This document shows, piece by piece, positions 8,978 through 17,554 of a stretch of 32,961 nt of DNA. Below the pieces are notes generated by a model. That model had not been told where the DNA came from and searched no databases. It saw only the letters and a program-made list of their open reading frames with translations. The stretch is from Candidatus Iainarchaeum sp. (lineage in GTDB: Archaea; B1Sed10-29): assembly GCA_003558235.1 (NCBI GenBank), contig PWMI01000015.1, positions 1 to 32,961 on the forward strand, given 5' to 3'. Numbering within the stretch: the stretch's first letter is position 1; every line of letters begins with the position of its first letter. Both the position numbers and the translations under genes were made by a program.

Positions 8978-10675
8978 ATGGAGCCTCTTAACTTCCAGAA
9001 GGATCCTCTGTTACTTGGAGAAGATAGCTATAAGACAATGGTAACTGCAAACCAACTTCTAAAGGAAAAATTTCCCCTTCTTCTGGAAGGGAAAAAATTG
9101 AACCTCTACTCATCCTTGGTGAAATCATTTGACTTTGAAAAAACTCTGGGATCTCATTGTTTCTGCAGCATATCTCCTGATAAAATTAAGGAATATCTCC
9201 CATCATCTTACAACTCTAAAAACTTCAGAAAACTCAGAGAGGATATGAAGTGTTACTCAGAAAAAGAAATATTATCAAGATCAGTTAGGACTTGGACTAA
9301 AAATGAAATATGGCCTTTGTTTATTCTACGGGTTATCAGTAGACTCTATGACGAAGATAAAGAAATTTTAAGTGATCTCCTAAAATCTGTAAATTACTTC
9401 ACTGACTCTACCCATAAAAATAAATTTATCCCACCCAAAACCCTCTCAAAGCTTTTAACAAAAGAGCAAGCATACTTCATTGGATGTGCTTTTGGGGATG
9501 GAGGTTTCAGCACTAATGAATATTGGGTTATAGTAGACGGAGGTAAAAAAGAAGAACTAATTTACTCACAACAATGGTTAGGAGAGCTCTCCTCCTTAAT
9601 TAATAGAATGTATAATATTGAATTCACAGATAATAACCCTCGGCAGAGAGAGAATAAAGTAGAGCTCTGGGTAAGTAATACTTGGTTTGAACGTTTTGTA
9701 AATTTTTGGTTCTCCCTCCCTTATGGTAAAAAGAAGAATAAAATAGAGAAACCAAAAATTTTTAAATTGTCCAAAAATCCTGAAAAACTCTATAAACACT
9801 TCTGGAGAGGTATGTTCGATGCTGATGGGCACTGTAGCAATGAGTCAATGAAAGCGTCTTTATCTTCTGCTACTTCAAAAGTATTAAATCAATGTCAAGC
9901 AGATTTTAAAAAACTCGATATAACTTCTAAAATCAGTAAACCACGAAATTTAAGGATTTATAGCAAATCTTTTGCTCAATTTGGAAGGAAAATTGGTTTT
10001 TCCCATCCAAGGAAAAGAAGAATCCTCTTGAAACAACTAGCAAAAGGGCCTAAAGAAACTCAATTCAAAGGAATTAACCCAGAAAAGCTTATAGACAACA
10101 AATTCTTTGATTTAAATTATATTAAAAATTTAAGAGTTTATGGCATTAAGGAAGATATTAGAGAAATACGCAAGGAACTTGGTTTAACTCAACAAGAGCT
10201 TTCTAATAAACTTAAATTGGGTTCTTCCCAAACTTTTTACTGGGAAAAGGGATGTGGGATACAGTTCGAACCGCTTATAAATCTTTATGGTCTTTTAGGA
10301 GTTAAAAAGAAGGAATTACTAAAACTTCTCTCGCAGAAAAACATATCTTGGGGCCTAAGCGGACGAGGTCTTACTTCAAATTTAGTTAACTTACCCATAA
10401 AAGTAACTGATAACGTGATTAATCTAGCATACCATCTGCGCCCTTATGATTGTGAAGTTAGACTCCGGAAAACCGGACATTCAAAGGATACTATGAAAAA
10501 AATAGAAAACACTTTTGGAATTGAGGTAAAGGAACTAAGAGAGGAGGTATATTATTTAAGTAGCCAGGTGCTGATAAAATTTCTTAAAAACTTCTTTAGT
10601 TACGGTCCCTACTGGAAACCATTCGATAAAGACGAATTAAATAAACTTGACAAAAAACTTAAAGTCAACTTTTAA
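8978..10675 (+). CDS. Free-standing LAGLIDADG homing endonuclease with an embedded HTH domain
   Basis: Two LAGLIDADG-type helices (KEQAYFIGCAFGDGGFS and KHFWRGMFDADGHCS) about 100 aa apart, and an XRE-like HTH (IREIRKELGLTQQELSNKLKLGSSQTFYWEKG). A-rich composition unlike its neighbours. Confidence 0.85.
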   Translation: MEPLNFQKDPLLLGEDSYKTMVTANQLLKEKFPLLLEGKKLNLYSSLVKSFDFEKTLGSHCFCSISPDKIKEYLPSSYNSKNFRKLREDMKCYSEKEILSRSVRTWTKNEIWPLFILRVISRLYDEDKEILSDLLKSVNYFTDSTHKNKFIPPKTLSKLLTKEQAYFIGCAFGDGGFSTNEYWVIVDGGKKEELIYSQQWLGELSSLINRMYNIEFTDNNPRQRENKVELWVSNTWFERFVNFWFSLPYGKKKNKIEKPKIFKLSKNPEKLYKHFWRGMFDADGHCSNESMKASLSSATSKVLNQCQADFKKLDITSKISKPRNLRIYSKSFAQFGRKIGFSHPRKRRILLKQLAKGPKETQFKGINPEKLIDNKFFDLNYIKNLRVYGIKEDIREIRKELGLTQQELSNKLKLGSSQTFYWEKGCGIQFEPLINLYGLLGVKKKELLKLLSQKNISWGLSGRGLTSNLVNLPIKVTDNVINLAYHLRPYDCEVRLRKTGHSKDTMKKIENTFGIEVKELREEVYYLSSQVLIKFLKNFFSYGPYWKPFDKDELNKLDKKLKVNF

Positions 10676-12694
10676 CTAATTACTCTCTGAGGATTTACCC
10701 CAAGAATCTTTAGTAGGACACTCTACCTTAAGGCACATTTCGTAGTTTCTTCCTCTGTATTTTATCATCTTTATTCTGGGGGAGCCGCATTCCTCGCAGT
10801 TTTCATCTAGTGGTACTACTTTTCCTTTGGGTGGTAGTGGATAGGTGTTTGTGCACTTGGGGTATCCTCCGCACCCTACGAATCTTTTTCCTCTTCTGCT
10901 TCGTCTTTTGACTAGTTCCTCTCCGCACTGGGGGCATTTGCCTAGGTATTTGTCTCTTGTGACTGCTTTTCTGAGTTGTTTTTGTACTTGGTCTTCGTGT
11001 TTTTCTAGTTTTTCGACTATCTCTTTGAGCATTTTCTTTGAGTCTTCGACTACTTCTTGCTTTGTTTTTTTGCCTTGGCTTACTTTTTCCATTTCTTTCT
11101 CAAGTTGAGAGGTCATTTTGGGTTGTGTTATCTCTTCTGCGTGTTTTTCTAGTGTTTCTATGACTGATATGGCCATTTCAGTTGGTTCGTATCCTTGGTT
11201 TTTCGTTATGTAGTTTCTTTTTCTGAGTTTCTGTATTATTGCGGGTCTGGTGGACTTTGTTCCGAGCCCGAAGTCCTGCATGTACTTTATGAGTTGACTT
11301 GGTGTGTATCTGGGCCTTGGTTGTGTTTGTTTTTCCTCTGAGCCTGTATCGACTACTTTTACTTGTTCTTCTTCTTTCACTTCAGGTATAGGTACTTCTC
11401 TTGTTCTTTTGTATTGGTATATTGCTTCCCACCCTTCTTTTAGTATCTTTTTGCCTTTTCCTTCGTAGTTGTGTCCCTCGTAGTCCATCTGGACTTTTAT
11501 GCTTTGTATTGTGGAGTTTTCGCTGAGTGTTGCTAGGAACCTGTCCGCTATGAGTTTGTATACTTTCCATTGGTAGTTGTTCAGTTTCTTGGTTGGTCTT
11601 TTGACTGGGTGTATGGGTGGGTGGTCGGTTGTCTTTTTCTTTCCTTTGGTTGGTTTGAGTGTTTTCTTTTTCAGTATTTTCTCCGCGTGTTCCTGTAGTT
11701 GGTCTACGTGGCTGAGTTCTTCGACTATCTTTCTTAGTTTTAAGTTTTTGGGGTACTGGGTGTTGTCTGTTCTTGGGTAACTTATTATTCCTTCTTGGTA
11801 TAGTGATTCGGCTGTTGATAGTGCTGATGAGGGTGTGAATCCGATGTTGCTTGCTTCTCTTAGGAACGCTGTTGTGTCGAAGGGTGTTGGTGGTTTTCTT
11901 GAGTACTTGCTTTTTCTGACTTTTTTCACGGTTGCTTTGTTTGCTTTGAGTTTTTCTAGTTTTTTGGCTTCTTCTTCGTTGAATACTTTTGATTTTTCGT
12001 AGAATGCTTTGTACTTTTTTTTGTCTTTTTGATAATCTATCCAGAGTTTCCAGTATGTTTTGGGTTTGAATGCTTTTCTTTCTTTTTCTCTGTCGACTAT
12101 TTCTGCTAGTGTGGGTGTTTGGACTCTTCCTGCGCTTAGGTATGCTTTTCCTAGTCTTCCTGATGTTAATGAGAGGTATCTTGTGAGTACTGCTCCCCAT
12201 GCTAGGTCTATTTCTCTTCTTGCGTCGGCTGATTCTGCGAGGTTCCAGTCGAATTCCTTGAGGTCGCTGAATGCTTCTTTGACGTCTTCTTCCGTGAGTG
12301 AGCTGAACTTTGCTCTTTTTATCGGTATGGTTGGGTTCTTTTTTTGGGCTATCTCTATTGCTTCTTTCCCTATGGATTCTCCTTCTCTATCGTAGTCCGT
12401 TGCTATGTGGAGTTCATCTGATTTTTCGGCGTAGTGTTTTACTGCGTTGCTTATCGATCGCCTTGTTTCGTTGTAGTTTATGGGTGCGTTGATTAGGTCC
12501 TGTAGCTTGGTTCCTCTCCAGTTGTTGTACTTCGTGGGAAAGTCGAGGTCCTTGACGTGGCCTCTTAGTGGTACTACTACTTTGTCATCTAGTTCGTAGC
12601 AGGTTATTCTTCCTTTTTTGACTTGCTTGGGTTTTCCGAGTATTTCGGCTATTCTCTTTGCTGCGTTGTTTTTCTCTGCTATGACTAGATCCAT
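10676..12694 (-). CDS. topA: DNA topoisomerase I (type IA) with C-terminal zinc ribbons
   Basis: TOPRIM N-terminus MDLVIAEKNNAAKRIAEIL..., DYDREGE, active-site region GIISYPRTDNTQYP, C-terminal CPQCG...CGGYPKC and CEECG...C motifs. Confidence 0.95.
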   Translation of the reverse strand: MDLVIAEKNNAAKRIAEILGKPKQVKKGRITCYELDDKVVVPLRGHVKDLDFPTKYNNWRGTKLQDLINAPINYNETRRSISNAVKHYAEKSDELHIATDYDREGESIGKEAIEIAQKKNPTIPIKRAKFSSLTEEDVKEAFSDLKEFDWNLAESADARREIDLAWGAVLTRYLSLTSGRLGKAYLSAGRVQTPTLAEIVDREKERKAFKPKTYWKLWIDYQKDKKKYKAFYEKSKVFNEEEAKKLEKLKANKATVKKVRKSKYSRKPPTPFDTTAFLREASNIGFTPSSALSTAESLYQEGIISYPRTDNTQYPKNLKLRKIVEELSHVDQLQEHAEKILKKKTLKPTKGKKKTTDHPPIHPVKRPTKKLNNYQWKVYKLIADRFLATLSENSTIQSIKVQMDYEGHNYEGKGKKILKEGWEAIYQYKRTREVPIPEVKEEEQVKVVDTGSEEKQTQPRPRYTPSQLIKYMQDFGLGTKSTRPAIIQKLRKRNYITKNQGYEPTEMAISVIETLEKHAEEITQPKMTSQLEKEMEKVSQGKKTKQEVVEDSKKMLKEIVEKLEKHEDQVQKQLRKAVTRDKYLGKCPQCGEELVKRRSRRGKRFVGCGGYPKCTNTYPLPPKGKVVPLDENCEECGSPRIKMIKYRGRNYEMCLKVECPTKDSWGKSSESN

Positions 12695-12768
12695 GGTTAT
12701 TCCTTATTTCGATACAAGTATAAAAAGATGAAAGCATCTTTCTGTTTTTTTTTGTTACTTGTATTTTT

Positions 12769-13503
12769 TCATAGTCCCGATAATGGGTATCTCTTTAGGT
12801 ATAGTTCGGTTGCAAATATTTGGAGTATTGGTAGGACTATGAGTGATACTAGTATCAATGAGACCAGTTTGTGTTCCCATATGAAGTACTGCCCGAGCAG
12901 TGCTTCTAGGAAGACTAGTATGACCATCATTATTACTCCTAGCCCGATGTATCCTACTAGCGCGATTGGGTACATTCTTATGAACTTTAATGCGTCCTTC
13001 ATTGATCCTAGTACCCCGAAGTTTTCTATTACTGCTACTTGTGGGGTGAATATGAATAATAGCCATATTATCAGTATCGCTATGTGTATTAGGTCCGCGG
13101 GTGCGTTCAGGTAGGTCATGGTGGTCCCTACTGCTATTGAAAGTGCTGTGACTATCGTTAGGTAGAGGAATATCTTGGTCACGTATTTTTTGAAGGTGCT
13201 CATGACTTTGGAGTACGTGACGTGGTCGAGGGTTTCTTGTAGCTTGACTATTGATATTAGTCCTGATAGGAAGATGCTTATTAGTGCTATTGAGATTATG
13301 GATACTGAGAAGAGTAGTAGTAGTTCCGCGAGCGTCATGTCTGCGTAGATGGATGTGAATCGAATGAATCCTGTTCCCACGGATGTGAAACTCGATACTA
13401 TCGGCATGAGTAGTAGTGTTAGTAGGATGAATGTTCCGAAGAGTGTTACTATGTCTAGGTTCTTCGTGTATTTTTCTGTGGTTTTTCTAATTTCTCTGTA
13501 CAT
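12769..13503 (-). CDS. Multi-pass membrane protein, function unknown
   Basis: 244 aa with about six predicted TM stretches. Confidence 0.7.
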   Translation of the reverse strand: MYREIRKTTEKYTKNLDIVTLFGTFILLTLLLMPIVSSFTSVGTGFIRFTSIYADMTLAELLLLFSVSIISIALISIFLSGLISIVKLQETLDHVTYSKVMSTFKKYVTKIFLYLTIVTALSIAVGTTMTYLNAPADLIHIAILIIWLLFIFTPQVAVIENFGVLGSMKDALKFIRMYPIALVGYIGLGVIMMVILVFLEALLGQYFIWEHKLVSLILVSLIVLPILQIFATELYLKRYPLSGL

Positions 13504-13520
13504 TGTTTATTACACGTTTT

Positions 13521-14798
13521 TTAGGTATTTATTTGTTTTCCTGTTAGTCCTCTGGAGCTGGCGTTTGTTATCTTTACTTTTACTTTGTCTCTGTTTGTTT
13601 TTTCGAGTTTGACTTTCTTGTAGTTGTTGGTCCTGCCGAAGGAGTTTTCTTCGTCTGTTTCAGTTACTAGTGTCTCCATTGTTTTGCCTAGGTACTGCTT
13701 GTTTTTGTTTTTACTTATCTCTTTGACTTGTTTCGTTAGTTCTATCGATCTTTCTTTGAGTGTTTGGCTGGTAAGTTGTTTTAGGGTGTTTCCCACGGTG
13801 TTTGGTCTTGGGTGGAACCTGGATATGTTCACTATGTCCAGCTCCGTGTTTTTTATTAGTTCAATGGTCTCTTGGAAGTGTTCTTTTCTTTCGGTTGGGT
13901 ACCCGACGATTATGTCAGTTGCTAGGTTTATGTCTTTCACTTCTTTTTTAAGGTAATTCACTAGTTCTAGGAACTTTTGTACTGTGTATCTTCTGTTCAT
14001 GTCCTTCAGGACCTTGTTTGATCCTGATTGAACTGGGATGTGGAGGAACTTGTATATCTTCTCGTTTTGAAGTGCTTTTGTTAGTTCTTCTTTGATCTGT
14101 AGGGTGTGTTCAGGGTTCATCATCCCTACTCTTACTTTGAACTCTCCTTCGAGGTTCGCTAGTGCTTGTATCAATCTGGGTAGGTTAGTTTTTTCTTCCA
14201 GGTCTTTTCCGTAGCAACCTGTGTCTTCCGCTGTTATGTATATCTCTTTCTTTCCTTCTGCTAGGTGTCTCTTAGCTTCTTTTAGGATGTCTTTTTCGGG
14301 GTAGCTGGTTAGGTTTCCCCTTGAGTTTTTTACTCCACAGTAACTGCAGTTTCCCAGGCACCCTTCCGCTATGGGTACTATGCCATAGGTTTTTTTAGTG
14401 TTTTTGGTTTCGTTTTGATCCATTCTGAGTTTGTTTAAGTGTTTTTCGCTGAAGTGAACTGGTTTCTTCCCTTTCTGTATCTCCATTATTGCTTTCGGGA
14501 TCTTTTCTATGGAGTTAATGTCTACCATGGGTGCTTGTAGTTCCTCCAGTATCTCCGTGTTGACTCTGGGGAGGCATCCTGCTACGAGTACTTTTTTTCC
14601 TTGTTCTCTGTATTGCTTTATCTTTGAGAGCATTCTTGATTGGGTTTTGTTCTTCACTGCGCAGGTGTTCAGGATGACTATGTCGCTTTCTTCTACGTTG
14701 GACTCTTCAGCGTTCTTTATTTTCTTTATTTGGTTTGATATGAGTTCCCCGTCCGCTTGGTTGTGTGTGCATCCGTAGGTGTCTACAGCTATCTTCAT
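13521..14798 (-). CDS. Radical SAM tRNA methylthiotransferase (MtaB/CDKAL1-like, t6A37 to ms2t6A37)
   Basis: MKIAVDTYGCTHNQADGEL (UPF0004 domain), CLGNCSYC radical SAM cluster motif, C-terminal TRAM-like region. Confidence 0.9.
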   Translation of the reverse strand: MKIAVDTYGCTHNQADGELISNQIKKIKNAEESNVEESDIVILNTCAVKNKTQSRMLSKIKQYREQGKKVLVAGCLPRVNTEILEELQAPMVDINSIEKIPKAIMEIQKGKKPVHFSEKHLNKLRMDQNETKNTKKTYGIVPIAEGCLGNCSYCGVKNSRGNLTSYPEKDILKEAKRHLAEGKKEIYITAEDTGCYGKDLEEKTNLPRLIQALANLEGEFKVRVGMMNPEHTLQIKEELTKALQNEKIYKFLHIPVQSGSNKVLKDMNRRYTVQKFLELVNYLKKEVKDINLATDIIVGYPTERKEHFQETIELIKNTELDIVNISRFHPRPNTVGNTLKQLTSQTLKERSIELTKQVKEISKNKNKQYLGKTMETLVTETDEENSFGRTNNYKKVKLEKTNRDKVKVKITNASSRGLTGKQINT

Positions 14799-14824
14799 TT
14801 CTTCACCTTTGATTGAAAATTAGT

Positions 14825-15160
14825 TTACTTCCTGGACTTTATGTAGTGTTGTGCTATTCTTAGGGCGCCACCTGCTAGTAGTAGTACCGAGAACCATAGG
14901 AAAACTGAGTCTGTGAAGCCCTGTATTCCCATTATGCTTAGTTCCCAGTTCCTCCATATTGGCATGGCTGCGTATGCTACTACTGTGAGGAAGGGTAGTA
15001 GCACTACCGCGATGTAAGAGTAGCTTATTTTTTCTTCAAGTCCACATTTGTTCAGTATGTCTGGGAATATGTAGCCGAGTATTAATCCAGATGCGATGAT
15101 CATCGCTGTGCCTATGTTCATTTTTCTCACTTTTGGTTGACCGGTTATTTTATTAAACAC
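14825..15160 (-). CDS. Small membrane protein (111 aa), unknown
   Basis: Three hydrophobic segments; ORF track. Confidence 0.55.
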   Translation of the reverse strand: MFNKITGQPKVRKMNIGTAMIIASGLILGYIFPDILNKCGLEEKISYSYIAVVLLPFLTVVAYAAMPIWRNWELSIMGIQGFTDSVFLWFSVLLLAGGALRIAQHYIKSRK

Positions 15161-15177
15161 TGAAGTTATTAATGATT

Positions 15178-15198
15178 ACGGGCTACGGGTTTGCCCGT
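15178..15198 (+). promoter_or_regulatory. Short hairpin in the region upstream of rfcS
   Basis: ACGGGC (15178-15183) - 9 nt - GCCCGT (15193-15198), a perfect 6-bp GC-rich stem. Confidence 0.3.
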
Positions 15199-15227
15199 GA
15201 GATATATGTTTAGGAACAGTGATTTTA

Positions 15228-16187
15228 ATGGGTATTGAGCTCCCTTGGACGGAAAAGTACAGGCCGAAAAATCTGAATGAGGTTATTGGACACGTTGAGA
15301 TAGTTAGTAGGTTGAAAGCCTATGTTAAAAAGGGTAACATGCCTAATCTTCTTTTCACTGGTCCCGCTGGAACTGGAAAGACCGCTGCTTCCCTCGCGAT
15401 GGGTAGAGAGTTATTTGGGGAGTACTTTTCGGAGAACTTCCTGGAGCTTAATGCGAGTGATGAGAGAGGCATAGACATCATCAGGGGGAAGATAAAGGAC
15501 TTTGCAGCCACTAAGCCTTACGGGGGACTTGGTTTCAAGATAATATTTTTGGATGAGTCTGATTCACTCACTTCAGATGCTCAGAATGCCCTTAGGAGAA
15601 CTATGGAGACTTATTCTGAGAGCACGCGTTTTATTTTAACCGGTAACTATGGTAGTAAGTTGATCGACCCTATTCAATCAAGGTGCGCTCTCTTCAGGTT
15701 CAATCCACTTAGTGAGGATCAGGTTAAAAGCAGGTTGAAGCACATAGTTGAGGAGGAAGATCTGGATGTGGCCGAAGGAGCTTACGATGCCCTGGTCTAC
15801 ACTTCGCAGGGTGATATGCGTAAATCGATTAACTACCTTCAAACGGCCAGTACGCTGGATGAGAAGATAACCGAGGAGGATATCTACAAGGTTTCTTCAA
15901 GAGCTCGTCCTGAAGAAGCCAGGGATCTGATAAACCTTGGTTTAAAGGGAAAGTTTGAGAAGGCCAGGTCCAAGATGGATGATCTTCTCTATAAGTATGG
16001 TATGAGCGGGGAGGATGTTTTGATTCAGATGTATGGGGAGATAATAAGGCACGATGGGATACCGGGTGAACTTAAGGTTGATCTGATAGACCGAATCGGT
16101 GAGTATAACTATCGTTTGACGCAGGGTGCGAATGAAAGGATTCAGTTGGAGTCCCTGATCGCTTACCTTGTTCTCAAGTCTAAGTGA
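15228..16187 (+). CDS. rfcS: Replication factor C small subunit
   Basis: MGIELPWTEKYRPKNLNEVIGH...LLFTGPAGTGKTAAS...FLDESDSLTSDAQNALRRTME...IQSRCALFRF. ORF track start 15219 (GTG); ATG at 15228 preferred. Confidence 0.95.
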   Translation: MGIELPWTEKYRPKNLNEVIGHVEIVSRLKAYVKKGNMPNLLFTGPAGTGKTAASLAMGRELFGEYFSENFLELNASDERGIDIIRGKIKDFAATKPYGGLGFKIIFLDESDSLTSDAQNALRRTMETYSESTRFILTGNYGSKLIDPIQSRCALFRFNPLSEDQVKSRLKHIVEEEDLDVAEGAYDALVYTSQGDMRKSINYLQTASTLDEKITEEDIYKVSSRARPEEARDLINLGLKGKFEKARSKMDDLLYKYGMSGEDVLIQMYGEIIRHDGIPGELKVDLIDRIGEYNYRLTQGANERIQLESLIAYLVLKSK

Positions 16188-16192
16188 ATCTT

Positions 16193-17218
16193 TTAGTTCA
16201 CTTTATATCTGAGGATAGCTCCTATTCCTCCGAGTGATCTTAGTTTCTGGGACTCGGGATTTTCTTTTGATACCACTATCGTTTTTCCTTTCTTCTGTTC
16301 CGTTTTCTCCATCATCTTGTTCACTTTTTCTTCGTTCTTAAATAGTTCTTCATCCAGGACGACCAGTTTTTCTACTGCTCCGTAACCTATCGCTTTCTCT
16401 ACTTCATCTCTTCCATAGGTTGCGTTGCCTTCTTCGGATGCTATCTGCCTTATCAATTCATCTATAGCTTTTGTTTCTCTTTTCAGCCTTGATTTTAGCA
16501 GTATTTTATCTATCTTTCCTTCTCTTATGATTTCGTAGACCCCGTTCTGCCCTATGTTGTTCGTTTTAACTCTGGATACCTTTTTCTTCATCTTTGGGTC
16601 TTCTTTTTCCAGGTACTTCATGAAGTTGTCTCCTTCGAAGCCTGGTCCCGCTACCACGTACTTGTCTTTCTCCGTTCTTTTCATTATCTGGAGCACTTGT
16701 TTGTAGCTTTCTTCTATCCCTTCCGTTTCCGCGTACTTCCCTCTTCCAGGTAAACTCATTTCCCCTTTTTTCTCGAGTCCATACTGCTTTATCGTGAATA
16801 CTTCTGCTTTCCTTTCATCCATGATGGTCACGGTTATCTTGGGTTGCTTGGACTCTTCTTTAGCTTGTTTCAATCTGTCCAGCTCGTGTTTACTCCATTT
16901 TTCCTTGATTATCGTGAGTGTTTCGAACGGTGAGATGTAGAAAGAGTGGTGTGATCCGAGTGAAACAAGGTCCTCTGGTCCCTCCAGGATGGTTCCAAGT
17001 ATCTTGAGTTTTCTGTATCCTTTGTGAAACTCGGTTTTATCTATCTCCAAAGTGAGCCTCATCTTTTCCCTGGTGGTCCCTGATGCTTCTTCTCTCTTTC
17101 TCTCGGTGATGGCTCTCACTTTATCCCCTTGCTTCACTATCTTTTCAAGGTGCCATAGGTCTTCGTTGGACTCTGGTCTCAACACGATTTCGTTGTCTCT
17201 TCTCTTAACTATGAACAT
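16193..17218 (-). CDS. pelA: Pelota (Dom34) mRNA surveillance / ribosome rescue factor
   Basis: 341 aa with the three-domain Pelota pattern: KLTLEIDKTEFH, FETLTIIKEKW, VAGPGFEGDNFMKYL, YGRDEVEKAIGYGAVEKLVVLDE. Confidence 0.9.
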   Translation of the reverse strand: MFIVKRRDNEIVLRPESNEDLWHLEKIVKQGDKVRAITERKREEASGTTREKMRLTLEIDKTEFHKGYRKLKILGTILEGPEDLVSLGSHHSFYISPFETLTIIKEKWSKHELDRLKQAKEESKQPKITVTIMDERKAEVFTIKQYGLEKKGEMSLPGRGKYAETEGIEESYKQVLQIMKRTEKDKYVVAGPGFEGDNFMKYLEKEDPKMKKKVSRVKTNNIGQNGVYEIIREGKIDKILLKSRLKRETKAIDELIRQIASEEGNATYGRDEVEKAIGYGAVEKLVVLDEELFKNEEKVNKMMEKTEQKKGKTIVVSKENPESQKLRSLGGIGAILRYKVN

Positions 17219-17307
17219 GCTTCATCCTTTTCCTTAGATATTTAAATACAGGCTGAATTAAATACTTGGGAGCACAATTAATTAATGGTAATCTAGGAGG
17301 AAGTTTA

Positions 17308-17505
17308 ATGAAAGTAGATAAATTTGGAGTAGGTAGCCTTGTGGTTGGAATTCTCCTGGTTCTGGGTATTCTTCACTTCTTCTTCATGGAGGGTGGATGG
17401 AGCATGCCTGGACTGGTAGCTGCTTTGGTGGTCACCATTCAAGGAGGACTAATACTTCTGGGCGTATTCTTGGTCGTCATAGGCTTGCTTCTGCTTTGGC
17501 TCTAG
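17308..17505 (+). CDS. Small two-TM protein, unknown
   Basis: MKVDKFGVGSLVVGILLVLGILHFFFMEGGWSMPGLVAALVVTIQGGLILLGVFLVVIGLLLLWL, preceded by an AGGAGG-type ribosome binding site (about 17295-17301); preferred over the longer start at 17266. Confidence 0.6.
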   Translation: MKVDKFGVGSLVVGILLVLGILHFFFMEGGWSMPGLVAALVVTIQGGLILLGVFLVVIGLLLLWL

Positions 17506-17554
17506 TTACAGGCCAATTCCCTGAGGAAGTTAGTTTTACTGGATGTAGTTTTAA

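Noticed and set aside
8978-10675. Endonuclease as part of an intein or intron in a host gene
   Set aside because: It has its own start and stop; flanking genes (NFACT-R and topA) each appear to be intact ORFs on the opposite strand, so no split host gene is visible.
11382-12200. 272-aa minus-strand ORF in an alternative frame of topA
   Set aside because: Arg/Thr/Ser/Gln-rich shadow frame of the confident topA CDS with no recognisable domain.
15228-16187. Possible intein in rfcS (a frequent archaeal intein host)
   Set aside because: The RFC sequence is continuous, about 319 aa, with no insertion at the Walker A or other conserved sites.
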